Part shown: one piece after another, positions 23,868 to 36,400 of the stretch | How positions within the stretch are numbered: the first letter of the stretch is position 1 | How the letters are laid out: each line of letters begins with the position of its first letter | Assembly: GCF_030052815.1 (NCBI RefSeq) | Contig: NC_079501.1 | Span: 41,659,593-41,723,592 of the forward strand | Length of the DNA stretch: 64,000 bases | Reading direction: 5' to 3' | Origin: Hevea brasiliensis | Lineage: Eukaryota; Streptophyta; Magnoliopsida; Malpighiales; Euphorbiaceae | Program-made: the position numbers and the translations under genes | The notes under the pieces: model-generated | What the model was told of the DNA's origin: nothing | Seen by the model: only the letters and a program-made list of their open reading frames with translations | The model's database searches: none

Positions 23868-25976
23868 TGAAGGAACGGAAGCGTGAAAAACACAAGTTTA
23901 TACCATTGAATTTAAAACTTTTCACCTAGGGTCACATGCATCATGCAAGATTTATTTGTATCTATTTGATTTCATTGATAAACAACATATTAAAACTCTT
24001 TTAATATGTTTTTTGATCTGTATTTGCCATTTAAGATTTTAAAATTAATCAGATTAATTTTAGAACCCTAGATTAAATTAAGAACGATTACACTAACCTC
24101 TTGATGCAATGCAGCGTGTCTGCGCCTTTGAGATTCATATTCAGGACACCAGATGTTGTCCCTCTAGCTTGTCCACACCAAGAACACCTATGGCAGCCCT
24201 GGAACAGCTTCTAAAGCTTTTTCTATTAATTAGAAATTCAAGTTCTGCCTTTTAAGAGATTAGAGATGTAAACAGGACACTAGAAACAATTTCTAGTATT
24301 CTTAATTCAAGAGATTGATGGCTAATCTCTTTGAATTGATGAGAGATGAAGAAGAATAGATGAAAAGCCTCAAAGTGGCGTGACAAAGGAGAGGAGTGGC
24401 TGCTGGTTACTTTTTCTTTTCATAATAACACTTAAATAGCTAGGTTAACACATTAAACCCTTGCCACATGTCACCCTTTGATTAGCTCTAGGTTTAAGTG
24501 ACCCAATCACATTGTGCCAAGTGTCAAACCTATATTTAATCTTGATTTTAATCATTTTACATGATTAAAAAAAAACATTCGGCAAGTTTATATGTAATCC
24601 CATGTGTCACCATCTCATGGTGCCACGTGCCACACTGTGAAATGACCAAAATGCCCCTGTGTCTTAATTTTGTGTTCTTAACCCAAAATAATTATTTTTC
24701 TTCTTCTAATTAATTTATATCAAATATAAATTAATTAATTAATCTCTATTAATTAATTTCTCATTAATTAAATTCATATTAAATACTTTAAATATAAATT
24801 TAATTTATACTACACATCCAATAATCTAGATTTGGTTTCAAGTCATGCTAGGGACTTTGCAATTTAATTGCAAACCAAATCTATTTAATTAATCAATTAA
24901 AATATTTAATTAATTAATTAAATCATATTTAAATAGGTGATAACTTGTGTATGTGTGTGACTTACTAGACTCATCACTAATTGGCAATGAGACATGATAT
25001 CAACTCTTAATATCATCAGAACTCTTTCTTACCATAAATGATTTCTCTAAATCATTTTATGAACCTCATAGACCATGGTTAACACCTAGCATAGCATGCC
25101 ATGGCCACCCAATTAGTAATAAGGTTTACCATAAATGAACCTATAATCATATGTTACCATGCACTAGAATCTCTCTGTTACAAAATCCCAACTCAAGCTG
25201 GAGTCATGGTTTATGTAAAAGTCCATTTGCTATGAATATTATGTTCTCTTTTAATTCCAGTTCTTGATTAAAAAGATTTTTTATCAGAAACTCTTTTCTG
25301 AATAAATCTATCTGTCCTGGCCAGGAACTTGAAACATCAAGAATAATTAAATGAACATAAGATTTTATCTCTATTTACTTAGAGGAACAGATTCCATCTT
25401 GATCAGCACCTACCTCCATATATAACTAGTAGGAGCCAACAGATGCCCATATACCTATACACAGTACACGTATGAAAGCAGTATCAAACTGAAACTACCT
25501 ATATACAAGATAACTGTGCTATCTCAGGTCTAAAGATTATATGCACTGATATGATTTATGACAAAACATTGACAAGAGTAAACTCCATGTGCTTGTCATA
25601 AGTGTCACTGGTTCGGCCTACTTATCATTTATAAGTGCCTATCATGTTTGTCATATGGCATGAGACTCACCATTCCATCTTATTTATATCTCATATAAAT
25701 AACTTGGTAACAAACATGAATACAATCTTTCTGGATAAGTTATGTCCTTATTATGAAGTATCCTCGATTGTGAACCTATTTGTGATACTTTGTGCTAGAA
25801 ATATTGTCACTCATATTCTTAACAACTTAAGAATAATATTTCTAACAAAATATCAATGGACCTTTTCTATTACACATAAATATATTATGTAAACGGAATA
25901 GTGGAAATGCCTTTTATTAATAAAAATATGTACAAGATACATACTAAATGATATGCTCTAGGGCATACTACTAACA
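23868..25976 (-). repeat. 5' LTR of copia B
   Basis: The 2109 bp LTR starts TGAAGGAACGG and ends ACTACTAACA on the plus strand. It is a direct repeat of 16017-18122. Confidence 0.93.
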
Positions 25977-26301
25977 CATAGGTGAACTTGGCGTGGACAA
26001 GCTAGAAGGACAACATCTGGTGTCCTGAAGACGCATCCGAAAGGCACAAATACACTACAACGCATCAAGAGGTTAGTGTATTTGTTCTTGATCTAATCTA
26101 GGGTTCTAAAATTAATCTGATTAATTTTAAAATCTTAAATGGCAAATACAGATCCAAAAACATATTAAAAGAGTTTTAATATGTTGTTTATCATTGAAAT
26201 CAAAGAGATAAAAATAAATCTTGCATGATGCATGTGACCCTGGGTGAGAATTTTGAATTTCAATGATCTAAACTTGTGTTTTTCATGCTTCCACTCCTTC
26301 A
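25977..26301 (+). repeat. 3' LTR of copia A, segment 2
   Basis: The LTR resumes with CATAGGTGAACTTGG, matching 8353 onward in the 5' LTR, and ends CCACTCCTTCA. It is followed by ATATC, the right target duplication of A. Confidence 0.9.
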
Positions 26302-26306
26302 ATATC

Positions 26307-29067
26307 TCTCTCATTTCTCTCTCAAACTCCATTGTTGAGCTTCCAAGCTCAAAAATCCCCTTGAAATCTTCCTTATCTTCCATAGGACCTTGAGTAAAAG
26401 TTAGATAATTAAGTGTGAAAAAGAAGATTGGGAGAAAAAGAATTTAGAGAAACTTGAAGATTAAGAAGATTGAGGAGGGCACTATTAAAGGTAAGTTGTT
26501 TTAAGCTCTCTTCTTGTATGTTGATTTAAATTGAACTCAAATATGTAGGAATAATTTAAGAAAGCATGAAAAGTTATGCATAAAGTTTAATGTAAGAAAT
26601 TTCGGTCAGCTTGTAAGGGTGTTGGATTTGATGGTGTTTAGTTAAACTAAACATGAATTAGAGCTTATATAATGTGGTATGTGTGGTTAGAATGATAAGT
26701 GAACTCAAATGTCATGGAATTATGATGAATTGGGAAATTAGGGTTTATGGAATTGGAGAAAATTTTGAGAATTGGCCAAATGATGTTATTGACCTTATTT
26801 GAGTTGAGAAATGGTCAGTTGTGACCATTTGTGGTATTTATGAATTGTTGGAAACAAGTTTAAATTCAGATTGGTGAGGGTCAATCTGTAGGTAGCTTGA
26901 CCTAGGTCCCTTTTGGGGACTAAAACTTAAAATTTACCAACCCAATTGGTATGAGGCCAATTGGGAATGAAACTAAACACAAAATGGCACATTTTTCATT
27001 TTGGAATCATGCCCAGAAAGTGACCATAACTTAGTGAACAATTAGGCCAAATCCAGAATTGGCAAACTGACCTGTATAAAAATGACCAAATGAATAGTAG
27101 TTACGTAAATGACCATAACTTGTTCTAGGAAGGTCCAAATGACCTGAAATTTTATTGGTAGAATGCTAAGTCATAGCCCTACAACTTTCATGAAGAAAAT
27201 AAACCTAAATTTTGACTATAGCCTATTTGAAAAGCCACCTGCAATCAACCCACAAAAACTGCCATTATCCAGTGAATGCCCAGAATTCTGGGTAAAACAA
27301 AATCCAGCCAGCCATGTTCAAATGGCTATAACTTAGGCTAAAAAACTCTAAATGGAGTGATTCAAAAATGAAAATAAATTTAAGACAATAAGGAACAACT
27401 TCTATGAAGAAAACTTAGCTAAATTTTCACAGCAACATGACCAATGGAACAGTACAAAACAGGACATAAAATCTGGAAAATTGAAATTTGTACTTAGGAA
27501 ACCTAAAATTTGAAGGAACAACTAAAACCAAAAAAATTGATAACCAAAATGTGGTATGTGGGTATAATTGGATTTCCCATACCTATTAGTATTAGAAAGT
27601 CAACAAATTGACTTGAATAGTATTATGAATAGTAACCTCGATATGAAAATTTTCAAGAACGAAAGTTTAAGCATATTGGGGCGATAATTGAGCATGTATG
27701 AATTTAATTATTAGATTTATTGTGAGATAAGATACTGAAACACTGTCAATTGTGTGTTTCAGCTAAAAAGGACCCAAAAAATCTAAGGGACTGAGTTAAG
27801 GCTTAGAGGCGACTCACGTCAGGTTTGTGCACAATAAATTATGTATTTTTTTTTTTGTGAAAATTTGACTTGTTACGCTTTATGGAAACGCTGTATTATT
27901 TATAAATTGTGTTGCCACTTTGTGACTGAAAAAAAAAATTGATTTTTTATTGAAATTGTTAGGAATCTTTCCTAAACTATTTGAGTACATTGTTTTGAAT
28001 TGATTTGTGTTCACACTTAGCATGACAGTACCACATTATTCCTCCTCCATTTATGGGATTGAGATCATTTATTTTCCTCTCTCTCTGGCTTACCAGTTGA
28101 GGTTGTAGATCAGATGAGTACTCATTAGCTAGCTAGCTACCTCCCTCATTGATTTTGATTAGTGGGGTTATAGATTGCTTAGTCGTGGTGTACAACGTGG
28201 CATTAATCGGAAATTTTATGTCATGGCTTTAAGTTGTGTATGAATTGGCAACACTGTGTTTATTAAATTATTTGACAAAAATTGTGCTATAATGAGTTTT
28301 GATAATTTGTGAAATATTTAAATTGTGATTTATCAATGAATGTTTTATGCACTACATTTCGAATTTTTATTGTGCACCACTGATTATTTTTTATACTCAG
28401 CGATAGCTTATTTTGCTGTCGCAGATAAGGGCAAGGAGAAAGCAGCAGAGTGAGCTGCTATTGAGATAGGGAACTACATTGACCTTTTAGTACAGGTATT
28501 TATTTATACCCTTATAGTTATTTTGATATAAATATTGTAATGTCATATGTATTAATGTAAAATTGAGCAGTTGTATAGTAAATTGTACTAATATTATTTT
28601 GGATCTTCTTTTTGTAAATTAAGACCTGTATATGTAAATTAAATTTTAAATGCAATGTGAATGAAATTATGAAATATTGTGAGATGACAAACTTTGATTG
28701 AATTGTGAAATTGATTTGAATTATGTTGAACTAAGTCATTTTGGTGGTTAGGAGTTGCGGAAACAGTTATTGGCAGTGTTTTTATAGGTTTTTGAAGAAC
28801 TGTTTTTTCAAAATACAGATGGCATTCTGCCGAAATTTTTCTAAATTTTGAGAAAAAATACAAATGGACAAAAATTTTTACTAGTTGTTAAACTTCAATT
28901 AATTTTTTTTAATTCCTACCAAAATGCTCACCACTTCCAAAATGTAAGAAAATGGTTTTTAAAATCCCTTGTAGTGTACTTAATGAGTTATCGGTAGGTA
29001 AAGTTCGGTAGTTCATTAGGTATTCTACGGGAACATGTTATGCCTTACAGAGGGGTAAGGTGTTACA
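26307..29067 (+). repeat. G1 solo LTR, segment 2
   Basis: This is the main part of G1 after copia A. It carries the splice-donor-like AAAGGTAAGT (26488-26497), degenerate repeats with complements of GGTCCAAATGACCTGAAATTT (about 26990-27400), the second-hairpin arms GCGATAGC and GCTGTCGC (28400-28432) and the family 3' end. Short open frames are not genes. Confidence 0.85.
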
Positions 29068-29072
29068 GGAGC

Positions 29073-29768
29073 ACCTGATCTTACCTGATTTCATTACAGT
29101 TCTTGATTTACTTGTTTAAAAACTTTATCTAAGGTTTAGGCTATTTTTACTGTTTATCAAAATTTGACTAATTTGGAAATTTAAAAAATTTTAATGACAA
29201 TCCAGCAGAGTGTCGGTTGTAATTTGGACTGACAGTTCTTCTGAACTTGCCAAAAACAATTTCAATAAATACTCAAATTCACAACTCAGAATCAGTCTCA
29301 AAATCTCTCATACTCAATCTCAATAAGAATCATCATGATTAGATACTTAACTCATATATCAGAATTCGTACATTTCATTATCTTACATAATTTGCCAAAT
29401 AATTACATAAGTTTATCAAGTACAGGATATAAAAATAATTTACAATATATTTAGAATGAACAAAATGCATAACATGTGTAATATGAGCCCTATCTACATG
29501 CATTGCTGAGAAGCTGACAACCTTGAACTCTTCTAACACTTCTGTAGATCTGAACTCCAAAAATCTCAGTCATTGTACCTGTGCGAGGAAAACAATTCCA
29601 TCGCGCTAAGCATTTCTGCTTAGTGGTGCAATAGTATAACAAGAAATAATATATACAAATAAAGAAAGAATTAAATCATAATTCGGATACTCAAGAATCA
29701 ATTTAATTTGGTATGGTATTTCTAGTATCATCTATCTTATATACTAGTTTGTTCCTCTTTGGAAGTAC
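29073..29768 (-). repeat. 5' LTR of D, segment 2
   Basis: From 29290 on it aligns base by base with position 1 onward of the window. The first 217 bases correspond to LTR sequence that lies left of the window in the other copy. It contains the double stem-loop at 29582-29630. It is cut by G2 inside AGTAC. Confidence 0.85.
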
Positions 29769-32700
29769 TGTAACACCCCTAAGTTCGGTAGTGCGTTCTA
29801 CTGTTCCGGTGACCAGTGTTGTCCGGACAGCTAGGATGCCTAGAACTACACTTCAATATGAGTGAGGAGACATAAAATAATGAAATACAAGAAAAGAAAA
29901 TACAAGAAAAACAAAGGAAAAATAATAGCAAAGAAATGTAACCAAGTTAAGCGAGCCGAGAACCCTAGCGATGGGTGACCGCACCGGGAAGTCACGGCGT
30001 GGACCGTTGACTAGCCCTGGACTACGGGGAACCCTGGAAAACATTTTTAGGACTTAAATAGACCCTTATTGAAGAATAAATATCATTAGAAAGATCAAAG
30101 AAAAATTAAATAATTAGTACAAAGAAAAGTGAGAAATCGAAAAACAGACAAAACCCGGTGTTACCGAAAAATCGGGAATGCAACCCGAACAGGGGCATTA
30201 TGATCATTTGACATCCCGAATTGTCTTTTGACCTAAATGTCTACTAAAAATAAATAATATTACACTTAGAAAATAAAATGAAAAATTAAATTGGGGGTAC
30301 CTAATACAAATAGCCAAAAATGGAGTGAAAAATGTGTAAATAACACATGTAAGCTTATTATATAATTAAATTTGAGTGAGTGGGCCACTAAAGGAATAAA
30401 ATAGAACATAGTGGGGCAGATGTAAGTCCACTATACCAAGCAGAAACTTCATCTTCTTCATTCCATTTAACCTAGCCGAATTGAAGAAGAAGCAAACCTC
30501 TATTGGCGTTTTCATGCAAGCTTCATCTAACCCCTCACTTCCCTTCTAAACACTTAGGTTCCTTCATAAAAAATTGTCTACACATCATAAGGAAGAGCTT
30601 GATACCAAAATCAAGAAGTTTAATCAAGGTTTAGCAAGTTCCAACCATAAGGTAAGTTTTGTATTTTTGAAGATAGCTTTGTTAAACTTTGTGTACATGT
30701 TATGGGTGTTGGGTTTGTGAAGAAAATTTTTAAGTTTGAAGAGTTATTGAGATGTTCATTTTGGACAGCCATGGAGTTATGTATTTGATGAAATATTTGT
30801 ACATATATTTGATGAGAAATGATGTTGGTTATGGTGATTTAATATCCTAGTAAATTATTCCATATGTATATGGTGATTTTTGCACTTGAATGGAAATTGA
30901 TGAATTGTAGGACACTTTGGTGTTGAAGAACATTTTCGGCAGCCTTGGGATTCTTGGATAAATGTATGTGTTCATGAAGGTGTTGGTAGAAATATTGACA
31001 TTAAGGTTGATGGATATGTATATAGATTGATTGTGTAAAGTGTATGTAAGAACTAGTAAGGTTTAGGTGTATATGTGATTGTATTTAGACTTTGTAAATG
31101 TGAGTTTTAATTGGTGTATTAAGGATGTTTGTAATCTGCCCAAAGTGATGTTAATGTAAAGTGGAATATGGTTTTGGTAATGTACCAAAACAGAATTGGT
31201 AAGGGAAGTGAATATATAGTAAGGTAAATGTGTCATTGATGTATGTTTAAGCAAGTTAATTAAGGGCTGTATGCATTTTAGCCTATAACTTTAAATGTGT
31301 AACCTCAATTGGTATGAGACCAATTGGAGGTAAAACTAGGCACAAAATGTGCCAACTTTCATTGAGAAAGCATACCAAAATTCTGCTTGCAAGGTGATAT
31401 GAAAAATGACCAATTCGGATTAGGTGCAATTGAGACCTGAAAATGTACCAATTGGGCAGCAGTTAGTGTTTAGGCCATAACTCATTCCAAACAGGTCCAA
31501 TTGACCTGAAATTTTAACCATGAATAGCTAAGACCCATACCTACAAGTCTTATGAAGACACCAAAACCCAGAAATGACCAGAAGTAAGTCAAAAAGCTTG
31601 CACAAGTTCGGGTCCAAAAACTGGCCGAACCAAAGTTGACCAAATTGACCTAAAATTGACCTAATTTGATGCCATTTGACCAGCAATAGTATAATGACCA
31701 TAACTTGGTCTACTTAACTCGGATTGACCTAAAATTTTCCCCCGCGTTCTATAAGACAAAGATCTACAAGTTTGTAGTTTTGACCGAAACCCGAAAACTG
31801 AGAGAACTAGGTTGTCCGGCTAGGTCAAACTAGTATCCCAGAATCTAGCAAGTTGCATTAAAATGCACTAAACAAGGAAATGAGTTTGGTAAACGTACCA
31901 ACCCTAAAACCCTATTGAATGTGACATATTAAGGACACAAAAACCTAAATTACCTAAAACGCATCGAGGGTCGGTATATTAGGTGATTGAGCAAATAATA
32001 GTCTTCAGTGAATTACTTATCGAACATTATCGTTAGAGACAGTTTAATTTAGTACTGAAACACTTCAAATTGTGTTTCTCAGTTACCAAAGACTCAGGAA
32101 AAGGGAAGAAAATACTGAGTCCAGAGCTGGAGACAGTTATTAGAGGTTTGTGCACAACAACTATTTCTTTTGAATTTTTCAATTGAAATGAATTATGACT
32201 ATTTGTACATTATTGTTTTAAATTGTGGAAATGTGTTTGAATGGATATTTATTGCTTGAAAAGCATTGTAAATGGTTTGAAACTGTGTAAAATTGTTTGA
32301 ATGATATTGATGGATACTTATTGATTGAAAAACATTGGAAATGGTTTGAAACCACAGCTATCATGTACATTGATTGTATTCCTCGCTAGCTTGTCTAGTG
32401 GGATGAATTGAATTCCCTCTCTGGCTGAAGTGTTGAGGTGTGTGCCTGTTGAGGACGAATAGAATGAGTACTCATATTTTTGCTAGCTAGCTATGTTATT
32501 CCTCATTAGTCATTGACTTTTGGGATGAATTGAATACCTCATTAGCTATCGGCTTTTTGGGATGAATTGAACTTGGGAACATGATTAAGCTGTGTGTGAT
32601 TTATTGATTTGTATTGTGAGATTGTGAAATGAATTTAAACTCTTATTGACATTTACTGTCTTTTGAATTCAACCATGATCTGACTTATTGAAATTTATTG

Positions 32701-33473
32701 TGATATTGAGAAATGGAGTTTAAATTCTGGTTGACAATTATTGTCTTGAACTTAACTATGGTTTTACGTATCCACTATTTACATGACTTATGAATTGTGA
32801 TTTAAATTATATTTGGTTAATGTTGTGCACCACTGAGACATCGTCTTAGCGATAGCTTTTTATTGCTGTCGCAGGTAGACAGACAGACAGGGCAGCAGAC
32901 TAAGCTGCTAGTACCTCCAGCGAGAGACTACCGGGTATAATGAGTATACCAATATTTTGTATTTTGTAATGTAATGATGTTCACTGTATGTACATATTGT
33001 TGTTGGTTTTGAGCAGTTGTAAATTAAAATTGTACATTGAGTTGTAAAGTAAATTATGAGATATTTTGACTTGTAAAAGTTGTATTATATTTTCTCTATC
33101 TCAGTCCTTGAAAAATTACTGTGAATTTGACTTGAGAAATGTGTTGGGTTGAGAAAAATGTTGAAGTTGAGATTTGGAAATTTATTGAAGTGCTTTTTAC
33201 AGGTTTTCTGAAGAACTGTTTTATCCAAAATACAGATGGCACTCTGCCAAAACTTTTACAGAAATTCCAAATAAGTCAAATGTGTCAGTTCTATTACTTC
33301 AGTTCAAAAACGTTTTTAGCACCTGTAAATAGTGCTCACCACTGTAAAAGAAGTAAGAAAAGTTTTTAAAATCCCTTGTAGTGTATTTAATGGGTTATCA
33401 GTAGACGGAGTTGGTAATTCATTAGGTATACTACGGGATCATGTTATGCCTTACAGAGGGGTAGGGTGTGACA
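29769..33473 (+). mobile_element. G2: gypsy-type solo LTR
   Basis: This 3705 bp sequence runs from TGTAACACCCCTAAGTTCGG to GTAGGGTGTGACA with the perfect duplication AGTAC (29764-29768 and 33474-33478). The left LTR of D has the unoccupied site CTTGGAAGTACTAAGTT near 458-475, which proves the insertion boundaries. There is no primer site or polypurine tract beside it. It is the same family as the LTRs of H: the first 110 bp and the last 75 bp are nearly identical. It has a splice-donor-like AAGGTAAGT (30649-30657), a (GACA)n microsatellite (32876-32890) and the double stem-loop (32825-32875). Confidence 0.93.
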
Positions 33474-33478
33474 AGTAC

Positions 33479-36400
33479 TAAGTTATAACCTTTCAGTAAA
33501 TATACGCAGTATGCAAATTATTCTAACTATATTGTCTTTTAAGTCTCTATGGTTCTGCAAATTATATTTTTGTTGTGTTTCTATTGCTAATCTCTTTTAC
33601 TCATTTCATTCAATACTTAATTTCATTGTATTGAAATTTCATTATACTTAAATTAATTGCCTGAATGAAATAATGTTTTAATTGACTGCCCATGTAGCCT
33701 ATACACTGACCAGACTGGATAAACGGATATACTAGCACTGGGTACCTAGTACCTCGGGTCGCCACACCGTCGGTCACAAAGTATCACCCGATGTGCAAAT
33801 AGTGTGGCTAAAAAGCCATATAATCAATCAGTAAGGCAATAAGCCAAGTGCCATAACATAATCGGTATATCCATAGGCTATTAAAATCACAGTGTGGCAT
33901 AATAAACCATAAAACACAATATGGCATAAAGCCATTTATAGAACAGCTATCAGAATCCTATTGGCATGCCAACTTATCCAAACTAGTCAACTAGGCAATA
34001 CTAGGGCATTTACAAACTTAAATATTTAATTCTTTATTTTTAGGGTTTATAGGTCATTATGCCTTTCACTGGTCAACAAAATTATTGACCTTTTTATGCA
34101 TCATGGATAGGTTGATTCTAGTATCAACATGTCACAATTATTTAGTAGATCATCAGACAGATCACATTTCCTATCAATTGTTCTGAAGTACCATTGTGCT
34201 CAAAGGATTTTTCTTGTCTCTGATAATAAGGATTAATGTCCCATTCATACATTCATGTAATTTATTAAGTCATTATGTTTCTTATTCACATTATTAGTCA
34301 AACATAAATGTTGACTTTTCCACACTGAACATATATGTTGGTTCTAGTTCCATTAGGATTCCTCATTTTGAGTTTATACTCATTGGCATTGATTTCCAAA
34401 CATAATTCAATGCTAATTATATATGATTCCAAATTTTCAAATTTCATGGCCAATGGTTACTGTTCCATTGGGTCAGGCTATATGGTGAAATTAGTAAAAT
34501 TCTCTTCATCAAATTGTTTCTTATTGTGTCTTTTTAATTCTCTTTTTAAATAACTCCATTTTGAGTTGTATAACTCGAGTTATGGTCAATTAACCATAAC
34601 TAGGTCAAATCTGAATTTTAGTTCCCTTAGTAGTCATTTTGATTTTGGACTTTACTAATTTATTTGGACTGCTTATAATGACACTTAGCCCTAGTGTGCT
34701 TCATAGGATTTGTTGCCCTATGTCTTATTGTCATTTAGAAATTTTACTTGTAATTTGTCATGTCTTATAGAATTATTTATAGTCAAATTGTTGACTTGGA
34801 CTCAAAGGTCCAATATTGGCATGGTCCTCAATTAGGTCAATGGCTTTGACCTTAAATTCTGGCCTTATATATTTATAACTTAAGGAAGTTGCCTAAAACA
34901 AAGTTTTAGGTCTCTTTCTTAGCTTTCTAGATTGGTATGGCTAATTACATTTGGATACTTCTTGTGGGAGATATGCCTATTTGAATTTTCTGGACTAAAT
35001 GGTCAATTATACCAATTCCATATTTAGTGTGCTAAATAGGTCTAGCTAAATGTCCTATTTCCATTGATTTTTAGCTTCTAGTCAAAGGGGCAAATTTGTA
35101 GCTCTATATCTTATTGAACTTTTGGCACTGATTTCAGGTCATTCTGAGTTGTATAGACCAAAATATGGTCAATTTACTAAAGCTGGACAGATTGCATTTT
35201 CAATGCAACTTTAGGTCATTTTTAAGTCAAGTTCAATTCTGGCATATTTAGTACCCTAATTTGGGCAAGCCATTTAACTTGGTTCTAGTCATTTCTGGGC
35301 TTTGGTGTCTTCATAAGAGTTGTAGCTTTATGTCTAGTCTTTCCATTGATATAAATTTCAGGTCATTTGGACCTATTTTGAGTGAGTTATAGCCAAATGA
35401 GTGACTATTGTTCATATGGTCAAATTCTGTGTTGCAATGGTTCTGGACAGTTTTGATAGCTCGACTTGTGCAAACAATTTGACTTAGTAAATGGCATTTC
35501 TGGGTTCTATAATCTTCACCAAAGTTGTAGCTCTATGTCTAAGCTTTCCAACAATATAAATTTCAGGTCATTTGGAGTTGTCTAGATCAAGATATGGTCA
35601 TTTTACTATGGCTGGTCAAGTTACACTTTTTAAGTCAAAGTCAATTCGGCCAGTTTTTGTAACTCAACTTGGGCAATCAATTTGACTTACTTAATGGCAT
35701 TTCTGGGCTTGGTGGTCTCTACCAAAGTTGTAGCCCTATGTCTAAGCTTTCCAACGGTATAAATTTCAGGTCATTTGGACCTGTTTTCACTGAGTTATGG
35801 CCAATTTTGTGAATACTGTTCATATGGTTAAATTTAGTGTTTACACATTACCAAATCCGGATTAGGTCCATTTTATGGTCACTTTCCGGATAGAATTTTA
35901 ACAATGTTTCTACATGAAAGTTGGCATATTTTGTGTCTAGATTGGCTTCATACCAATTGGGGTCACACAATTAGGGTTATAGCTCCAAAGAATACTGCCC
36001 TTATATAATTCTTAAATACCAATCAACTACATATTCAATACCTTAGCTCCCCATACATAAATTCTGGATTGGTAACATACTAACATCATTCTTCACATCT
36101 CATTATGGTCAATTGGAATAGTATATACAAATCCTCAACATACCAAATACTAACCTAATTCACAAAGTCAACATTAACATATTATCCACATAAAAACACC
36201 CAACAATTACATATAATTCCAACAATAATTTAAATACACTTTCATTAATCCATTAGTACCATAATTCATCAAGTAAATTCATGAAATCAAGCACTCTTCA
36301 TTGAACCTCAAGGCTGCCCAAAAACCACCATTGGCCAAAGTTTTCCACAATTTCTTTCAAACCCCAATTCTAAAGCTCATTCACACATACACATGAAATT

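Larger units (their letters stand above)
16017..25976 (-). mobile_element. Copia element B, complete layout, inserted in the LTR of A
   Basis: This 9960 bp element of the same family as A lies in the opposite orientation. Both LTRs, the primer site, leader, gag, pol and polypurine tract are present. Target duplications CATAA (16012-16016) and CATAG (25977-25981) differ in one base; the homologous LTR sequence GCTGCCATAGG supports CATAG as original. The LTRs differ at about 4-5% over the first 355 bp (hand count). Stops and frameshifts break pol, so it is not autonomous. Confidence 0.93.
6568..26301 (+). mobile_element. Copia element A, split by copia B
   Basis: This is a complete Ty1/copia layout: 5' LTR, initiator tRNA-Met primer site, a long 1.75 kb leader, gag, then a pol in the copia order protease-integrase-RT-RNase H, a polypurine tract and the 3' LTR. 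The target duplication ATATC is perfect (6563-6567 and 26302-26306). Reading frames are broken many times, so the copy is dead. It lies in G1 and in turn hosts B within its 3' LTR. Removing B gives an element of about 9.8 kb. Confidence 0.93.
5857..29067 (+). mobile_element. G1: gypsy-type solo LTR, split by copia A
   Basis: The solo LTR comprises 5857-6567 and 26307-29067 (about 3472 bp together). It starts TGTAACAACCC and ends GGTAAGGTGTTACA. It is flanked by the perfect 5 bp duplication GGAGC at 5852-5856 and 29068-29072. No primer-binding site or polypurine tract adjoins it, so the element was probably lost by LTR-LTR recombination. Its 3' end (GTTATGCCTTACAGAGGGG) matches those of G2 and H. 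Its interior splice-donor-like AAAGGTAAGT is at 26488-26497 and the double stem-loop at 28372-28434. Confidence 0.88.

Noticed and set aside
29853..30044. 63-codon frame shared by G2 and H (45406-45597)
   Set aside because: It overlaps the conserved LTR block and is antisense to the LTR; conservation is explained by the DNA motif.
32876..32890. (GACA)n run as a microsatellite of interest
   Set aside because: Only about four units within solo LTR G2; too short to matter.
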